Source: an uncultured Acidimicrobiales bacterium (GTDB lineage Bacteria; Actinomycetota; Acidimicrobiia; Acidimicrobiales; SHLQ01). From it: a stretch of 34,147 bases of DNA. The first letter of the stretch is position 1, and every line of letters begins with the position of its first letter. The notes under the pieces were generated by a model. That model saw only the letters and a list, made by a program, of their open reading frames with translations, was not told where the DNA came from and did not search any database. The stretch is taken from positions 1 through 34,147 of the forward strand of contig CALHTF010000131.1 in NCBI GenBank assembly GCA_938038815.1. Direction: 5' to 3'. Positions 1 through 6,443 of this stretch are shown in pieces. A program made the position numbers and the translations under genes.

Positions 1-217
1 GATCACCGACCTGCCAACCGTGAGGTGTCAGGTCGAGCACCGATTCGTCGTCGTGCCGGCACGGCTCTGCCGTGCCGCCTTGGGCGACGGGTTCGTCAGA
101 GGAACACGAGATCGCAACGGCAAGAACCAACGGAACCACGAGCAGGCAACGGGACAATATCGCGAGCGACTTCGTGCGGCGCGTCACGAGGTACCGCGGT
201 GTCGAACGCGACTCCAT
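1..217 (-). CDS. Putative lipoprotein, N-terminal part (3' end outside window)
   Basis: Reading the minus strand from an ATG at 217-215 gives 72 codons without a stop, running off the window edge. The product starts with a basic stretch (several Arg/Lys in residues 3-16). A hydrophobic segment follows at about residues 18-37, then a lipobox-like A-I-S-C with Cys38, and then a Ser/Asp/Glu-rich linker, which is the plan of a bacterial lipoprotein exported by Sec. The start overlaps the TGA stop of the upstream class II aldolase by one base (TGATG), so it is probably the fourth gene of that operon and translationally coupled. It might be the solute-binding or surface part of the pathway, but the visible part has no family signature. 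An 8-bp hairpin at 57-77 lies inside the coding region. Confidence 0.65.
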   Translation of the reverse strand, partial: MESRSTPRYLVTRRTKSLAILSRCLLVVPLVLAVAISCSSDEPVAQGGTAEPCRHDDESVLDLTPHGWQVGD

Positions 218-1002
218 CACAGCTTGTACGACGGATCGATCTGGTCGAGCATCCGACGCAGCGCCGGCCACTCGTGGAGTCCCAGGGGGAAGTGGTCGTA
301 CTGCTCTTTGGAGAGCTCCCAAATGTTCTGTGGTCCGGGATCGATCTCCAGCCCGGTGGCGTGGGCGGCGAGCATGGTTCGGCACGCTCGAATCAGGTAG
401 TGCATCACCATAAATGCCTCCCCCGCAGTTTCGCCGACGGTCAAAAACCCGTGGTTGCGCATGATGAGCGCTCGTTTGCCTTCGAGGTTGGCGGCCAGTC
501 GCTCGCGTTCCTCGAGGGTGAGCGAGAGGCCTTCCCAGTCGTGGTAACCAACGTCGCCAAACAACATGGAGGAGTCCTGGACCAGATGTTGCAACCCGCC
601 TTTGAGCGCGGTGACCGCTAAGGCGTCGGGCACATGGGCGTGAAACACCACCTTCCACTTTGGGAAGTCGTTATGGATCGCCGAATGGATCACAAAGCCT
701 GCGGTGTTGACGTCGGCGGGGCCCTCGAGCACGGTGCCGCCGCTGTCGACTTTGATGATGTTCGACGCCGTTACTTCGTTGTACAGCAGCCCGAACTTGT
801 TGAGGAAGAAATCGTGGTCGCTTCCCGGAACCCGCATGGTGATGTGGTTCCAGACCAAGTCGTCGTAACCGAAGTGCGCGGCGAGACGGTACATAGCCGC
901 CAAGTCGACTCGGGCCGCCCATTCGTCGCCGGTGAACGATCCGTCGCTGGCGGCGGTGAAATCGTCGGCGGTTACTTCGCGGCTGCGGGTTTGGTCGCTC
1001 AT
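217..1002 (-). CDS. Class II aldolase/adducin family protein
   Basis: A 261-residue protein of the class II aldolase/adducin fold. These are Zn-dependent enzymes cleaving or epimerising phospho-sugars, or decarboxylating and cleaving hydroxy acids. Visible signatures are the His-x-His pair H121/H123 in VVFHAHVPD and a third metal-ligand candidate, H184 in RNHGFLTVG. The length fits the unphosphorylated-substrate branch often annotated only as family members. Its ATG overlaps the TGA of the dehydrogenase upstream (ATGA, 999-1002) and its own TGA overlaps the ATG of the lipoprotein downstream. In context it probably performs the C-C cleavage or decarboxylation step after oxygenation and oxidation by the two upstream enzymes. 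The substrate cannot be read from the sequence. Confidence 0.9.
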   Translation of the reverse strand: MSDQTRSREVTADDFTAASDGSFTGDEWAARVDLAAMYRLAAHFGYDDLVWNHITMRVPGSDHDFFLNKFGLLYNEVTASNIIKVDSGGTVLEGPADVNTAGFVIHSAIHNDFPKWKVVFHAHVPDALAVTALKGGLQHLVQDSSMLFGDVGYHDWEGLSLTLEERERLAANLEGKRALIMRNHGFLTVGETAGEAFMVMHYLIRACRTMLAAHATGLEIDPGPQNIWELSKEQYDHFPLGLHEWPALRRMLDQIDPSYKL

Positions 1003-1895
1003 TGGTTGGTTCCTAGTTGTTCGTGAAGGACGAGATCGTTGGCCCGTTCGCGCAGTTGTGCAGCGAGCAGGTGGGCCGCCGTTGGGCCATAGGCCGACTC
1101 GGTATCGGCGTACAGCGCGGCAACTTCGGCCATGAAGGGAAGGTCGGCGCCTACCGATGCGGCGAGCTCGGTGGCGAGTCGCATGTCTTTGGCGGCGTGA
1201 CTAATCGGAAACGATGCGTCATAGGTGCCGGCCAGGATCTCCGGTCCGTAGGTGTCGGCGACGTAGGAGCCGCCAGCGCTGTTCTGAATGATGTCGAGCA
1301 TCAGATGTGGTTCGACGCCGGCTTTCACCCCGAGCAGCATCGCTTCGATCAAGGTGACGGTTTGGGTATAGCAGAGGGTGACCTGGGCGATCTTTGCGGC
1401 AATCCCCGCGCCGGTCGGACCGACATGGTCGACTTTGGTACCGATGGCGCCGAGCAGTGGTCGCACCGCATCGACATGGTCGCCTTGGCCACCCACGAAG
1501 ATCGACAACGTTCCGGCGGCTGCCCCTTCCGGGCCGCCCGAAACCGGGGCATCGAGGTAGGCGATGTCGAGCGTCTGGGCTTGGGCGTGGAGTGCTTGTG
1601 CGGTGGCGATGTCGTTGGTCGACAATTCGATCCACGAAGAACCGGTAGCCATCGCCGGCAAGATCTCGTTCCCGACGGTGGTGATCTGGGCCGGACCGGG
1701 AAGCGACGTAAAGGTAGCCTCCGCTCCTTCGACGGCTTGGGTCGCAGAGTCGCAGGCGACCGCTCCGGTTTGGACGAGGTCGGTGACTCGAGAGGTATCG
1801 AGATCGGCGACCTGAACTCGGTGCCCGGCCGCCACGAGGTTGGCGGCGACTCCGCCGCCGATGTTCCCGAGACCGATTACCGCAACGGTCGCCAC
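999..1895 (-). CDS. NAD(P)-dependent beta-hydroxyacid dehydrogenase (3-hydroxyisobutyrate dehydrogenase family)
   Basis: A 298-residue protein with an N-terminal Rossmann motif GLGNIGGGVA (residues 8-17), the family signature DAPVSGG (115-121) and the catalytic Lys at about K168 in GAGIAAKIAQ. Asp31 and Asp33 follow the second beta strand, which hints at NAD rather than NADP. The family oxidises beta-hydroxy acids such as 3-hydroxyisobutyrate, tartronate or L-threonate to the semialdehyde or keto acid. The GTG start overlaps the TAG stop of the oxygenase upstream by one base (TAGTG) and the gene ends in an ATGA overlap with the aldolase, so the three are almost certainly co-translated. It probably oxidises a hydroxyl group in the same pathway. 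Confidence 0.93.
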   Translation of the reverse strand: MATVAVIGLGNIGGGVAANLVAAGHRVQVADLDTSRVTDLVQTGAVACDSATQAVEGAEATFTSLPGPAQITTVGNEILPAMATGSSWIELSTNDIATAQALHAQAQTLDIAYLDAPVSGGPEGAAAGTLSIFVGGQGDHVDAVRPLLGAIGTKVDHVGPTGAGIAAKIAQVTLCYTQTVTLIEAMLLGVKAGVEPHLMLDIIQNSAGGSYVADTYGPEILAGTYDASFPISHAAKDMRLATELAASVGADLPFMAEVAALYADTESAYGPTAAHLLAAQLRERANDLVLHEQLGTNQ

Positions 1896-2779
1896 TAGTC
1901 GGCCAGCCCGTCGACCGATTCGAGCACCCGGGTGTGGTGGAGGTCGGTAGCTCGCCCGTAGATGGTCTCGGAGTGAAAGGGTCGGTTCATGCGGTAGGGA
2001 TCGTGAACGTAACTCGGAAGTCCGATGTAGCGCGAGTTCCGACCGACGATCTCGGTCACCCGATGCATCGAGAATCGCCCGGCGAACAGCTGCATGTCGC
2101 CGGGCTGAAGGTCGAGCGAAACAACGCCATCCCGTCCGCCGCCGAGCACGTGAGCGACGTGTTCGTAGTTCTCGGCATCGGGGCGCCGAATGTTCGGTAC
2201 GTACTCGAAGATCCCGCCTTCATCGGCTCGCTGGGCGAGGATGCTGACCGTGAACTCGTTTCCGTCGAAGTGCCACGGGAAGTAGTGGCCCGGTTCCATC
2301 ACCCCATAGGGGTTCCGGGCGAGCGGGTCGGCCCAGCGGTAAATCGGCCGATCAACACCCAGGCACTCCCAAATGAAGTGCAAGAGAACGTCGGCGTCGT
2401 ACAACTGGCGCAGGATCGAGTTCTCGAACAGCAGGTCGGCGTTGATGAACCCGGTCTGGCGTTTTTGGAAGGTGCGTCTCGGGTGGTCGTCGTCGAAGTT
2501 TGGATCGTCGGGGGAGAAGTAGGGGTTGTGGTCTTCGGTCGACCAGAACGTCTGGTCGTGAAGGGTCGTCGCTTCGCCGACCATGTGCTCGACCGCATCG
2601 GGTCGCACGAAGTCCGAGAAGCGGAAGCAACCGGTCGATTGCATCTGCGACCGAGCTTCACCAACCAACTCGGTGCGAACCGGGCTGGCGATGTCGTGGA
2701 TTGGATACGTGTCGATATCCACGACCGCTTCGAGGTCGACCTCGACTGCTGAAAATGCCGATGGCATCTCGCCCCCCAT
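1895..2779 (-). CDS. Fe(II)/2-oxoglutarate-dependent oxygenase, HalD/BesD-like
   Basis: About 294 residues from the ATG at 2779. An ATG at 2767 or a TTG at 2794 are alternatives; a TTTGTT hexamer lies 6 nt before 2779 and no clear ribosome site is seen. The core holds PWHFDGNEF, giving the metal triad H170-x-D172 with a distal H239 in FSMHRVTE, plus a following Arg that can bind 2-oxoglutarate. The overall pattern resembles the HalD/BesD amino-acid halogenase family. Halogenases replace the Asp by Gly or Ala, so with Asp present this should be a hydroxylase. It heads a four-gene overlapping operon with a dehydrogenase and an aldolase, suggesting that it hydroxylates the pathway substrate, possibly a free amino acid or hydroxy acid. 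Confidence 0.85.
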   Translation of the reverse strand: MGGEMPSAFSAVEVDLEAVVDIDTYPIHDIASPVRTELVGEARSQMQSTGCFRFSDFVRPDAVEHMVGEATTLHDQTFWSTEDHNPYFSPDDPNFDDDHPRRTFQKRQTGFINADLLFENSILRQLYDADVLLHFIWECLGVDRPIYRWADPLARNPYGVMEPGHYFPWHFDGNEFTVSILAQRADEGGIFEYVPNIRRPDAENYEHVAHVLGGGRDGVVSLDLQPGDMQLFAGRFSMHRVTEIVGRNSRYIGLPSYVHDPYRMNRPFHSETIYGRATDLHHTRVLESVDGLAD

Positions 2780-2857
2780 TGCGCGAACAAACAAGCAGAT
2801 GTTGTGTCTGGAAATAGTGCCAGAGATTGTCGCGGTGGAAAATCACCTTCGAAGCTG

Positions 2858-2885
2858 TATGTTTAATTACATAATTACAAACATA
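2858..2885. promoter_or_regulatory. AT-rich operator candidate: tandem 8-bp repeat inside an inverted repeat
   Basis: TAATTACA occurs twice in direct tandem (2864-2871, 2872-2879). The same stretch is framed by the inverted arms TATGTTT (2858-2864) and AAACATA (2879-2885), with AATTA/TAATT pairing inside. It lies midway between the divergent oxygenase operon and the RHH-like gene, in an otherwise GC-rich window. A second small inverted repeat (TCTGG 2807-2811 / CCAGA 2820-2824) sits nearer the oxygenase. It is probably a binding site for a dimeric regulator controlling one or both genes; no factor is identified. Confidence 0.5.
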
Positions 2886-2969
2886 GGAAACCGGAGCATC
2901 TCGTTGCATCGAAACACAAGACACCAACACCACGCACGCAAGATCATGTTGATGATGGACGGAGCCACG

Positions 2970-3566
2970 ATGGCCCCTGCCGGATCCCGCGCCGGCCGCG
3001 GAGGCGGCCGCGGTTCAGGGAAGAGCCGCCGGGGTCGACGCCCAACCGAACCGCCCGCAACGACCACTGAAGAACTGGCGGCCTGGTTCGCCGGCAACAT
3101 CGATGACGACTGGTTCTCCGACCCGGTCGAGGTCTTGTTCGATCGCGACGAAATCGTCATCACCGGAACCTTGCCGATGCCCAAGCTCAGCAAAGGCGAC
3201 GACGAGGTCGTGGCCGCCAAGGCTCGCATGGCCGCGTTCCGCGAAGACACCCGCGAAGCCCGAATAGCTATCGCCGAACGCGCCGAGCACACGTATCAAC
3301 GCAAGGTCTCCTGGGCGGTCAACTGCGGGGAAGAGTCGACCGATTACACGACCTCGAGCGTTCCGGTCATGACCCGTTTGGCGATCGATGAGCGGGCGAC
3401 GCTCGACACGCTCATCGAGGCTGGCGTTGCCCGGAGTCGCAGCGACGCGTTGTCGTGGTGTGTGCAGTTGGTAGCCGAGAATGAGGCCGAGTGGATCGAC
3501 AAACTCCGTAGCGCCATGGAGGAGCTACACGAGTTGCGAGATGAAGGTCCGACCTCTCGCCCATAA
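2970..3566 (+). CDS. Ribbon-helix-helix-like hypothetical protein
   Basis: About 198 residues from the ATG at 2970, preceded by GGACGGAG with a 5-nt spacer. ATGs at 2946, 2952 and 2955 are alternatives. The N-terminus is a basic Gly/Arg/Ser tail (residues 3-25) and the middle is acidic. The C-terminal part (about 135-180) reads as strand-helix-helix, TRLAIDERATLDTLIEAGVA then SRSDALSWCVQLV, the plan of Arc/CopG/MetJ-type DNA-binding dimers. It is divergent from the oxygenase operon, with an AT-rich tandem repeat in between. RHH dimers bind tandem short repeats, so self-regulation or control of the operon is possible, but this is inference. I recognise no named family beyond the RHH resemblance. 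Confidence 0.75.
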   Translation: MAPAGSRAGRGGGRGSGKSRRGRRPTEPPATTTEELAAWFAGNIDDDWFSDPVEVLFDRDEIVITGTLPMPKLSKGDDEVVAAKARMAAFREDTREARIAIAERAEHTYQRKVSWAVNCGEESTDYTTSSVPVMTRLAIDERATLDTLIEAGVARSRSDALSWCVQLVAENEAEWIDKLRSAMEELHELRDEGPTSRP

Positions 3567-3598
3567 CAACACAAGCAACACTGACCACGCATACCCCA

Positions 3599-3630
3599 CT
3601 ATCCACAGGTTCATCAACACCGGTGGATAA
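3599..3630. repeat. Inverted pair of DnaA-box-like 9-mers / weak hairpin
   Basis: CTATCCACA (3599-3607) and GGTGGATAA (3622-3630, reverse complement TTATCCACC) each differ by one base from the DnaA box TTATCCACA and face each other. They can also pair as a hairpin (TATCCAC/GTGGATA plus GGT/ACC inside). No T-run follows, so an intrinsic terminator for the RHH-like gene is only one possible reading. Confidence 0.35.
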
Positions 3631-3642
3631 ACGCCAAGAAAG

Positions 3643-3648
3643 TACGCT
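3643..3648 (+). promoter_or_regulatory. Candidate -10 element TACGCT
   Basis: TACGCT fits T-A-N-N-N-T and is followed after 6 nt by a GTG at 3655 that opens a three-codon ORF ending in TGA, overlapping another GTG at 3663. It could drive a longer transcript of the transporter gene. Confidence 0.3.
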
Positions 3649-3729
3649 GAACTGGTGGTTTGGTGACGTTTGCGGTTGCCGAAACGGTACCTTCGGATGA
3701 CCGGTACGGGGTTTCGGGCCCGATTCGGC

Positions 3730-3735
3730 CACACT
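3730..3735 (+). promoter_or_regulatory. Candidate -10 element CACACT for a leaderless transcript
   Basis: CACACT lies exactly 6 nt before the ATG at 3742, the same geometry as the other leaderless candidates in this window. The RNA would begin at or next to that ATG. Confidence 0.4.
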
Positions 3736-3741
3736 GCTGGG

Positions 3742-3765
3742 ATGCCTTCGCAGGCGTCATCGTGA
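3742..3765 (+). CDS. Putative seven-codon leaderless leader ORF
   Basis: ATG at 3742 opens M-P-S-Q-A-S-S followed by TGA at 3763-3765. The TGA overlaps the GTG start (3762) of the transporter as GTGA, so ribosomes ending here could restart on the transporter. A CACACT hexamer 6 nt upstream would make the mini-ORF leaderless. It could be a chance ORF; the support is the coincidence of the promoter-like spacing and the exact coupling overlap. Confidence 0.35.
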   Translation: MPSQASS

Positions 3766-4670
3766 CGATCGCCGAACGAACCCAGCCCGCCAACACCCGG
3801 TCAGGCCTTGCGGCCGCCTGTTGTGCGGCGTTGTTTTGGGCGATCGGTAACGTCATGGTGCGCAAGGTCCCCCTCGGTGGACTGCAGATTGCCTTCTGGC
3901 GGATCTCGCTGAGCGCCGTTGCCTACACGGCGTATCTGTACCTGTCCGGCGGACGACTCACCGTTGCCGACCTCCGCAAGACAGCACCGACCGCGGTGGC
4001 GATCTCGCTCGAAATCGCCGCCTTCTTTGTGGCGCTGAACCACACGACCGTCGCCAACACCACGGTGATCTCCAACCTGGTACCCCTTATCTTGTTGGGG
4101 GTCGCGGCCCGCCGGTTCGGTGAGACGGTGACCAGATGGCTCATTGGCGCGTCGCTGGTTGCGGTGGCCGGTGTGGCGTTAGTGGTCTTTGGGTCCTCGG
4201 GTAACGCCGCCTGGTCGCCGAAAGGTGATGCTCTCGCGGTAGTCGCCATGTTGTTGTTCGCCGTGTACTTCGCGCTTGCGAAGTCTGCTCGCCAACATGT
4301 GAAGGCGCTTGAGTTTCAGACCGCGATCTGGATTGTCGGAGCCGCCACCTTGGCACCGTTGGCGTTTGTCGACGCGGGCGGGTTCGTGGTTCCAAGCCTT
4401 GACGCTTGGTGGTGGCTGCTGGGCTTGGCGGCTATTCCGGGCACTGGTCACCTCCTGATGAACTGGGCGCACCCTCGGGTGAAACTCAGCACGTCGTCGA
4501 TGCTCACGCTCGGAATCCCCGCGGTGTCGACGGCTGGCGCCGCACTGTTCCTCGACGAGTCGGTGGGGCTCGTTCAGATCATCGGCATGGTGATCGTGGT
4601 CGCCGTGCTGGTGCAGGTGGTCCGCCGAGAGGCAGCACTCACCGCAGCCTCGGCTGCAGTGTCGACCTAG
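3762..4670 (+). CDS. DMT superfamily transporter (EamA family)
   Basis: About 302 residues from the GTG at 3762. In-frame TTG 3660 or GTG 3663 would add about 33 poorly conserved-looking residues. The protein is almost entirely hydrophobic with about ten membrane segments in two repeated halves, as in EamA transporters. It shows FWAIGNVMVRK in the first segment, and NHTTVANTTVISNLVPL and the second-half HLLMNWAHPRV at the positions typical of the fold. The family exports amino acids and other small metabolites; the substrate is not predictable. Its TAG stop is interleaved with the stop of the convergent sugar transferase (CTAG, 4667-4670). Confidence 0.88.
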   Translation: MTIAERTQPANTRSGLAAACCAALFWAIGNVMVRKVPLGGLQIAFWRISLSAVAYTAYLYLSGGRLTVADLRKTAPTAVAISLEIAAFFVALNHTTVANTTVISNLVPLILLGVAARRFGETVTRWLIGASLVAVAGVALVVFGSSGNAAWSPKGDALAVVAMLLFAVYFALAKSARQHVKALEFQTAIWIVGAATLAPLAFVDAGGFVVPSLDAWWWLLGLAAIPGTGHLLMNWAHPRVKLSTSSMLTLGIPAVSTAGAALFLDESVGLVQIIGMVIVVAVLVQVVRREAALTAASAAVST

Positions 4671-5428
4671 TTGGTGTCGCTGCGCACGATCGCGGCGGGC
4701 GTGCGAGCCAAGATGCCAAGATCGCCGCTAAGGCTGATGCTCTCGATGTAGTCGAGGTCGTGTTGAATGCCGTCGCGGATGTCGCCGACGCGAGCCGGGG
4801 TGATCTGCCAGGCGCCGGTCATACCGGGGCGAACCTGATTGCGGGGGTGGGCGACCAGTCCGTGGCCAACCGCTTTGGTCCAGACTTCGGGCCGCGGGCC
4901 AACCAGGCTCATCTCGCCTCGGATGACGTTCCAGAGTTGGCAGAACTCGTCGAGGCTGAGCTTGCGCAGGATGCGAGTCGCCGCCGTAGTGCGGTCGACC
5001 AACTCGAGTACCGGTTCTTCGTCGATCAGGTCGATGCGGGTTTCGGGCTTCATCGTCCGCAGCTTGATGATTTCGAACGGATGGCCGCCACGGCCGACCC
5101 GTCGTTGCTTGTAGATGATTGGCCGGCCCAACGAAACGAGCACGACACCAGCCGCCAGGGCCAGCACCGGGGCAATAACGAGCATCAGTGGCACCGCGAT
5201 GAGCAGGTCGAGGAATCGCTTGCCCCACTGCAGGTAACGCGACGGTCGGTACGGCTCGTAGGTTGCGGTGAAGTCGGCGTGATCGGCAATGAAGCGAACG
5301 TGCGACCGCGTGGTCGGGTCGAGGCCCGGGATGACGATCCGGTTTCTCGGATCAGCCGCTGGTTCGGTTGTTGCCGTGTAAGGGGGGTTCATAAGTGGGG
5401 GGTTCAAGAGGGGATTTTTCACCGCCAC
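4667..5428 (-). CDS. Bacterial sugar transferase (polyprenyl-phosphate glycosyl-1-phosphate transferase)
   Basis: A 253-residue monotopic membrane enzyme of the WcaJ/PglC family, which moves a sugar-1-phosphate from a nucleotide sugar to undecaprenyl phosphate as the first step of exopolysaccharide or glycan assembly. Visible are one membrane segment (about 74-99), the basic KRFLDL entry (70-75), the GRPIIYKQRRVG block (101-112), IIKLRTM (120-126), the catalytic KLSLDEFCQLWNV region with its Asp-Glu pair (156-168), MSLVGPRP (173-180) and RPGMTGAWQI (200-209). The start is uncertain: GTG 5428 is used here, with GTG 5422 and ATG 5392 possible, and no clear ribosome site is seen. The N-terminal 60 residues are variable. 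It stands alone, without neighbouring glycan genes. Confidence 0.92.
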   Translation of the reverse strand: MAVKNPLLNPPLMNPPYTATTEPAADPRNRIVIPGLDPTTRSHVRFIADHADFTATYEPYRPSRYLQWGKRFLDLLIAVPLMLVIAPVLALAAGVVLVSLGRPIIYKQRRVGRGGHPFEIIKLRTMKPETRIDLIDEEPVLELVDRTTAATRILRKLSLDEFCQLWNVIRGEMSLVGPRPEVWTKAVGHGLVAHPRNQVRPGMTGAWQITPARVGDIRDGIQHDLDYIESISLSGDLGILARTPAAIVRSDTN

Positions 5429-5628
5429 CGCCTACGAGGAGGACGCACGCAGTGGTGAATTAGTCGCGCAGTATCGCGCAACGTGACACTACTGGTGTCC
5501 GGTTTAGCTGTGACAAGACGCAAAGTGGTGAACCTTGGGCAAAAAACCACCAATTGCAGCCAAAATTCGACTTTCTCCCCACAATCCCCACCAACGACAC
5601 CACCAACAAAACCCTGACGCTGAGTCGC

Positions 5629-5673
5629 CCCTCAAACTGAATCAGGTGTCAGACACCTGATTCAGTTCGAGGG
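5629..5673. repeat. 45-bp near-perfect palindrome upstream of the TauE/SafE gene
   Basis: Arms 5629-5649/5650 and 5652-5673 pair over 21 positions with one mismatch (5634/5668) around a single central A at 5651. The core is AACTGAATCAGGTGTC (5635-5650) against its exact reverse complement (5652-5667), with CCCTC/GAGGG outside. It ends 2 bp before the TAGGGT -10 hexamer, so it covers the -35 and spacer region. Candidate roles are an operator, a REP/MITE-type repeat, or a cruciform. Confidence 0.75.
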
Positions 5674-5675
5674 TC

Positions 5676-5681
5676 TAGGGT
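5676..5681 (+). promoter_or_regulatory. -10 element TAGGGT, leaderless
   Basis: TAGGGT is followed by 6 nt and then the ATG at 5688. No ribosome binding site fits, so transcription likely starts at or next to the start codon. The -35 region falls inside the palindrome. Confidence 0.6.
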
Positions 5682-5687
5682 TTGAGC

Positions 5688-6443
5688 ATGGAATGGTGGG
5701 AGGCGCTTCTCCTTGTTGCGGGAGGTGCGTTCGCCGGGACGATTAACGCCGTCGCAGGCGGTGGCTCGATGCTCACCGTCCCGCTTCTTGTTCTCGCCGG
5801 GGTGCCCGGCAATGCGGCCAACGGGTCGAACCGGGTTGGGATACTCACCGGCAACCTGGCGTCGGCGGCCGAGTTCCGGCGCAGCGGTGTCGAGGGGCTC
5901 AAACACGCCTTGCCCGTCGTGGGGCCCGCGCTGCTCGGCGGCCTGATCGGGTCGCTCGGCATTAGTCGCCTGACCGACGACACCTTCGAAACCGTCTTTG
6001 GTCTGTTGATGATCCCGCTCATCTTGTTGACCATCAACAAGCCAGCACCCCGAACCGACGGCGAAACCTGGAGTCCTGCGGTAACCACCGTGGTGTTTCT
6101 CGGGGTCGGAATCTACGGCGGAGCGATCCAAGCTGGCGTCGGTTTGGTGATGCTGGCCGCGCTAAGCCGGGCGGGCTTTGATCTGGTTACCGCCAACAGC
6201 ATCAAGGTGCTGGTGAACATCGCCGTCACGTTGGTGGCCTTGCCGGTGTTTCTCTCCCAGGGCAATGTGCGCTGGGGGCCCGCCTTGTTGCTGGCGGTTG
6301 GTCTGACCATGGGCGGATGGATCGGTGCCCGCTTGAGTATTCAGCGCGGCGAAGAATGGATTCGCCGGGTCATGATCGCGGCGGCGATCGCTCTCGCCCT
6401 CAACCTGCTCGGGGTCTACAGCTGGATCGGCGATCTTTTCTAA
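5688..6443 (+). CDS. TauE/SafE family permease (sulfite/organic anion exporter-like)
   Basis: 251 residues from the ATG at 5688, chosen because TAGGGT lies 6 nt upstream. It is a polytopic membrane protein with about eight hydrophobic segments in two halves, carrying the family-like GTINAVAGGGSMLTVPLLV near the N-terminus and NGSNRVGILTGNLASA after it. The second-half counterpart is GIYGGAIQAGVGLVMLAAL. Members move sulfite, sulfoacetate, taurine-derived or other small organic anions across the membrane. Expression may be controlled by the palindrome overlapping the promoter. Its TAA interleaves with the stop of the convergent PhyH gene (CTAA, 6440-6443). Confidence 0.9.
   Translation: MEWWEALLLVAGGAFAGTINAVAGGGSMLTVPLLVLAGVPGNAANGSNRVGILTGNLASAAEFRRSGVEGLKHALPVVGPALLGGLIGSLGISRLTDDTFETVFGLLMIPLILLTINKPAPRTDGETWSPAVTTVVFLGVGIYGGAIQAGVGLVMLAALSRAGFDLVTANSIKVLVNIAVTLVALPVFLSQGNVRWGPALLLAVGLTMGGWIGARLSIQRGEEWIRRVMIAAAIALALNLLGVYSWIGDLF

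Larger units (their letters stand above)
5429..5687. other. Divergent intergenic region between sugar transferase and TauE/SafE gene
   Basis: No gene is seen in these 259 bases. They hold a direct repeat TCGCGCA at 5464-5470 and 5474-5480 (10-bp phase, one helical turn), an inverted repeat GACAC/GTGTC around TACTG (5485-5499), an A-run near 5543-5548, and the large palindrome at 5629-5673. The repeats nearer 5470-5500 are placed to regulate the minus-strand sugar transferase. Confidence 0.6.

Noticed and set aside
57..77. Hairpin CGGCACGG/CCGTGCCG as a terminator
   Set aside because: It lies inside an open reading frame that continues past the window edge and no T-run follows.
25..1026. Long plus-strand open frames opposite the aldolase operon
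   Set aside because: They are antisense to genes with clear motifs and overlapping starts, and their translations are Arg/Gly/Val-rich without domains. This is typical of shadow frames in GC-rich DNA.
1895..2779. Annotation as a radical halogenase
   Set aside because: The motif is His-x-Asp, and halogenases of the family need Gly or Ala in place of the Asp.
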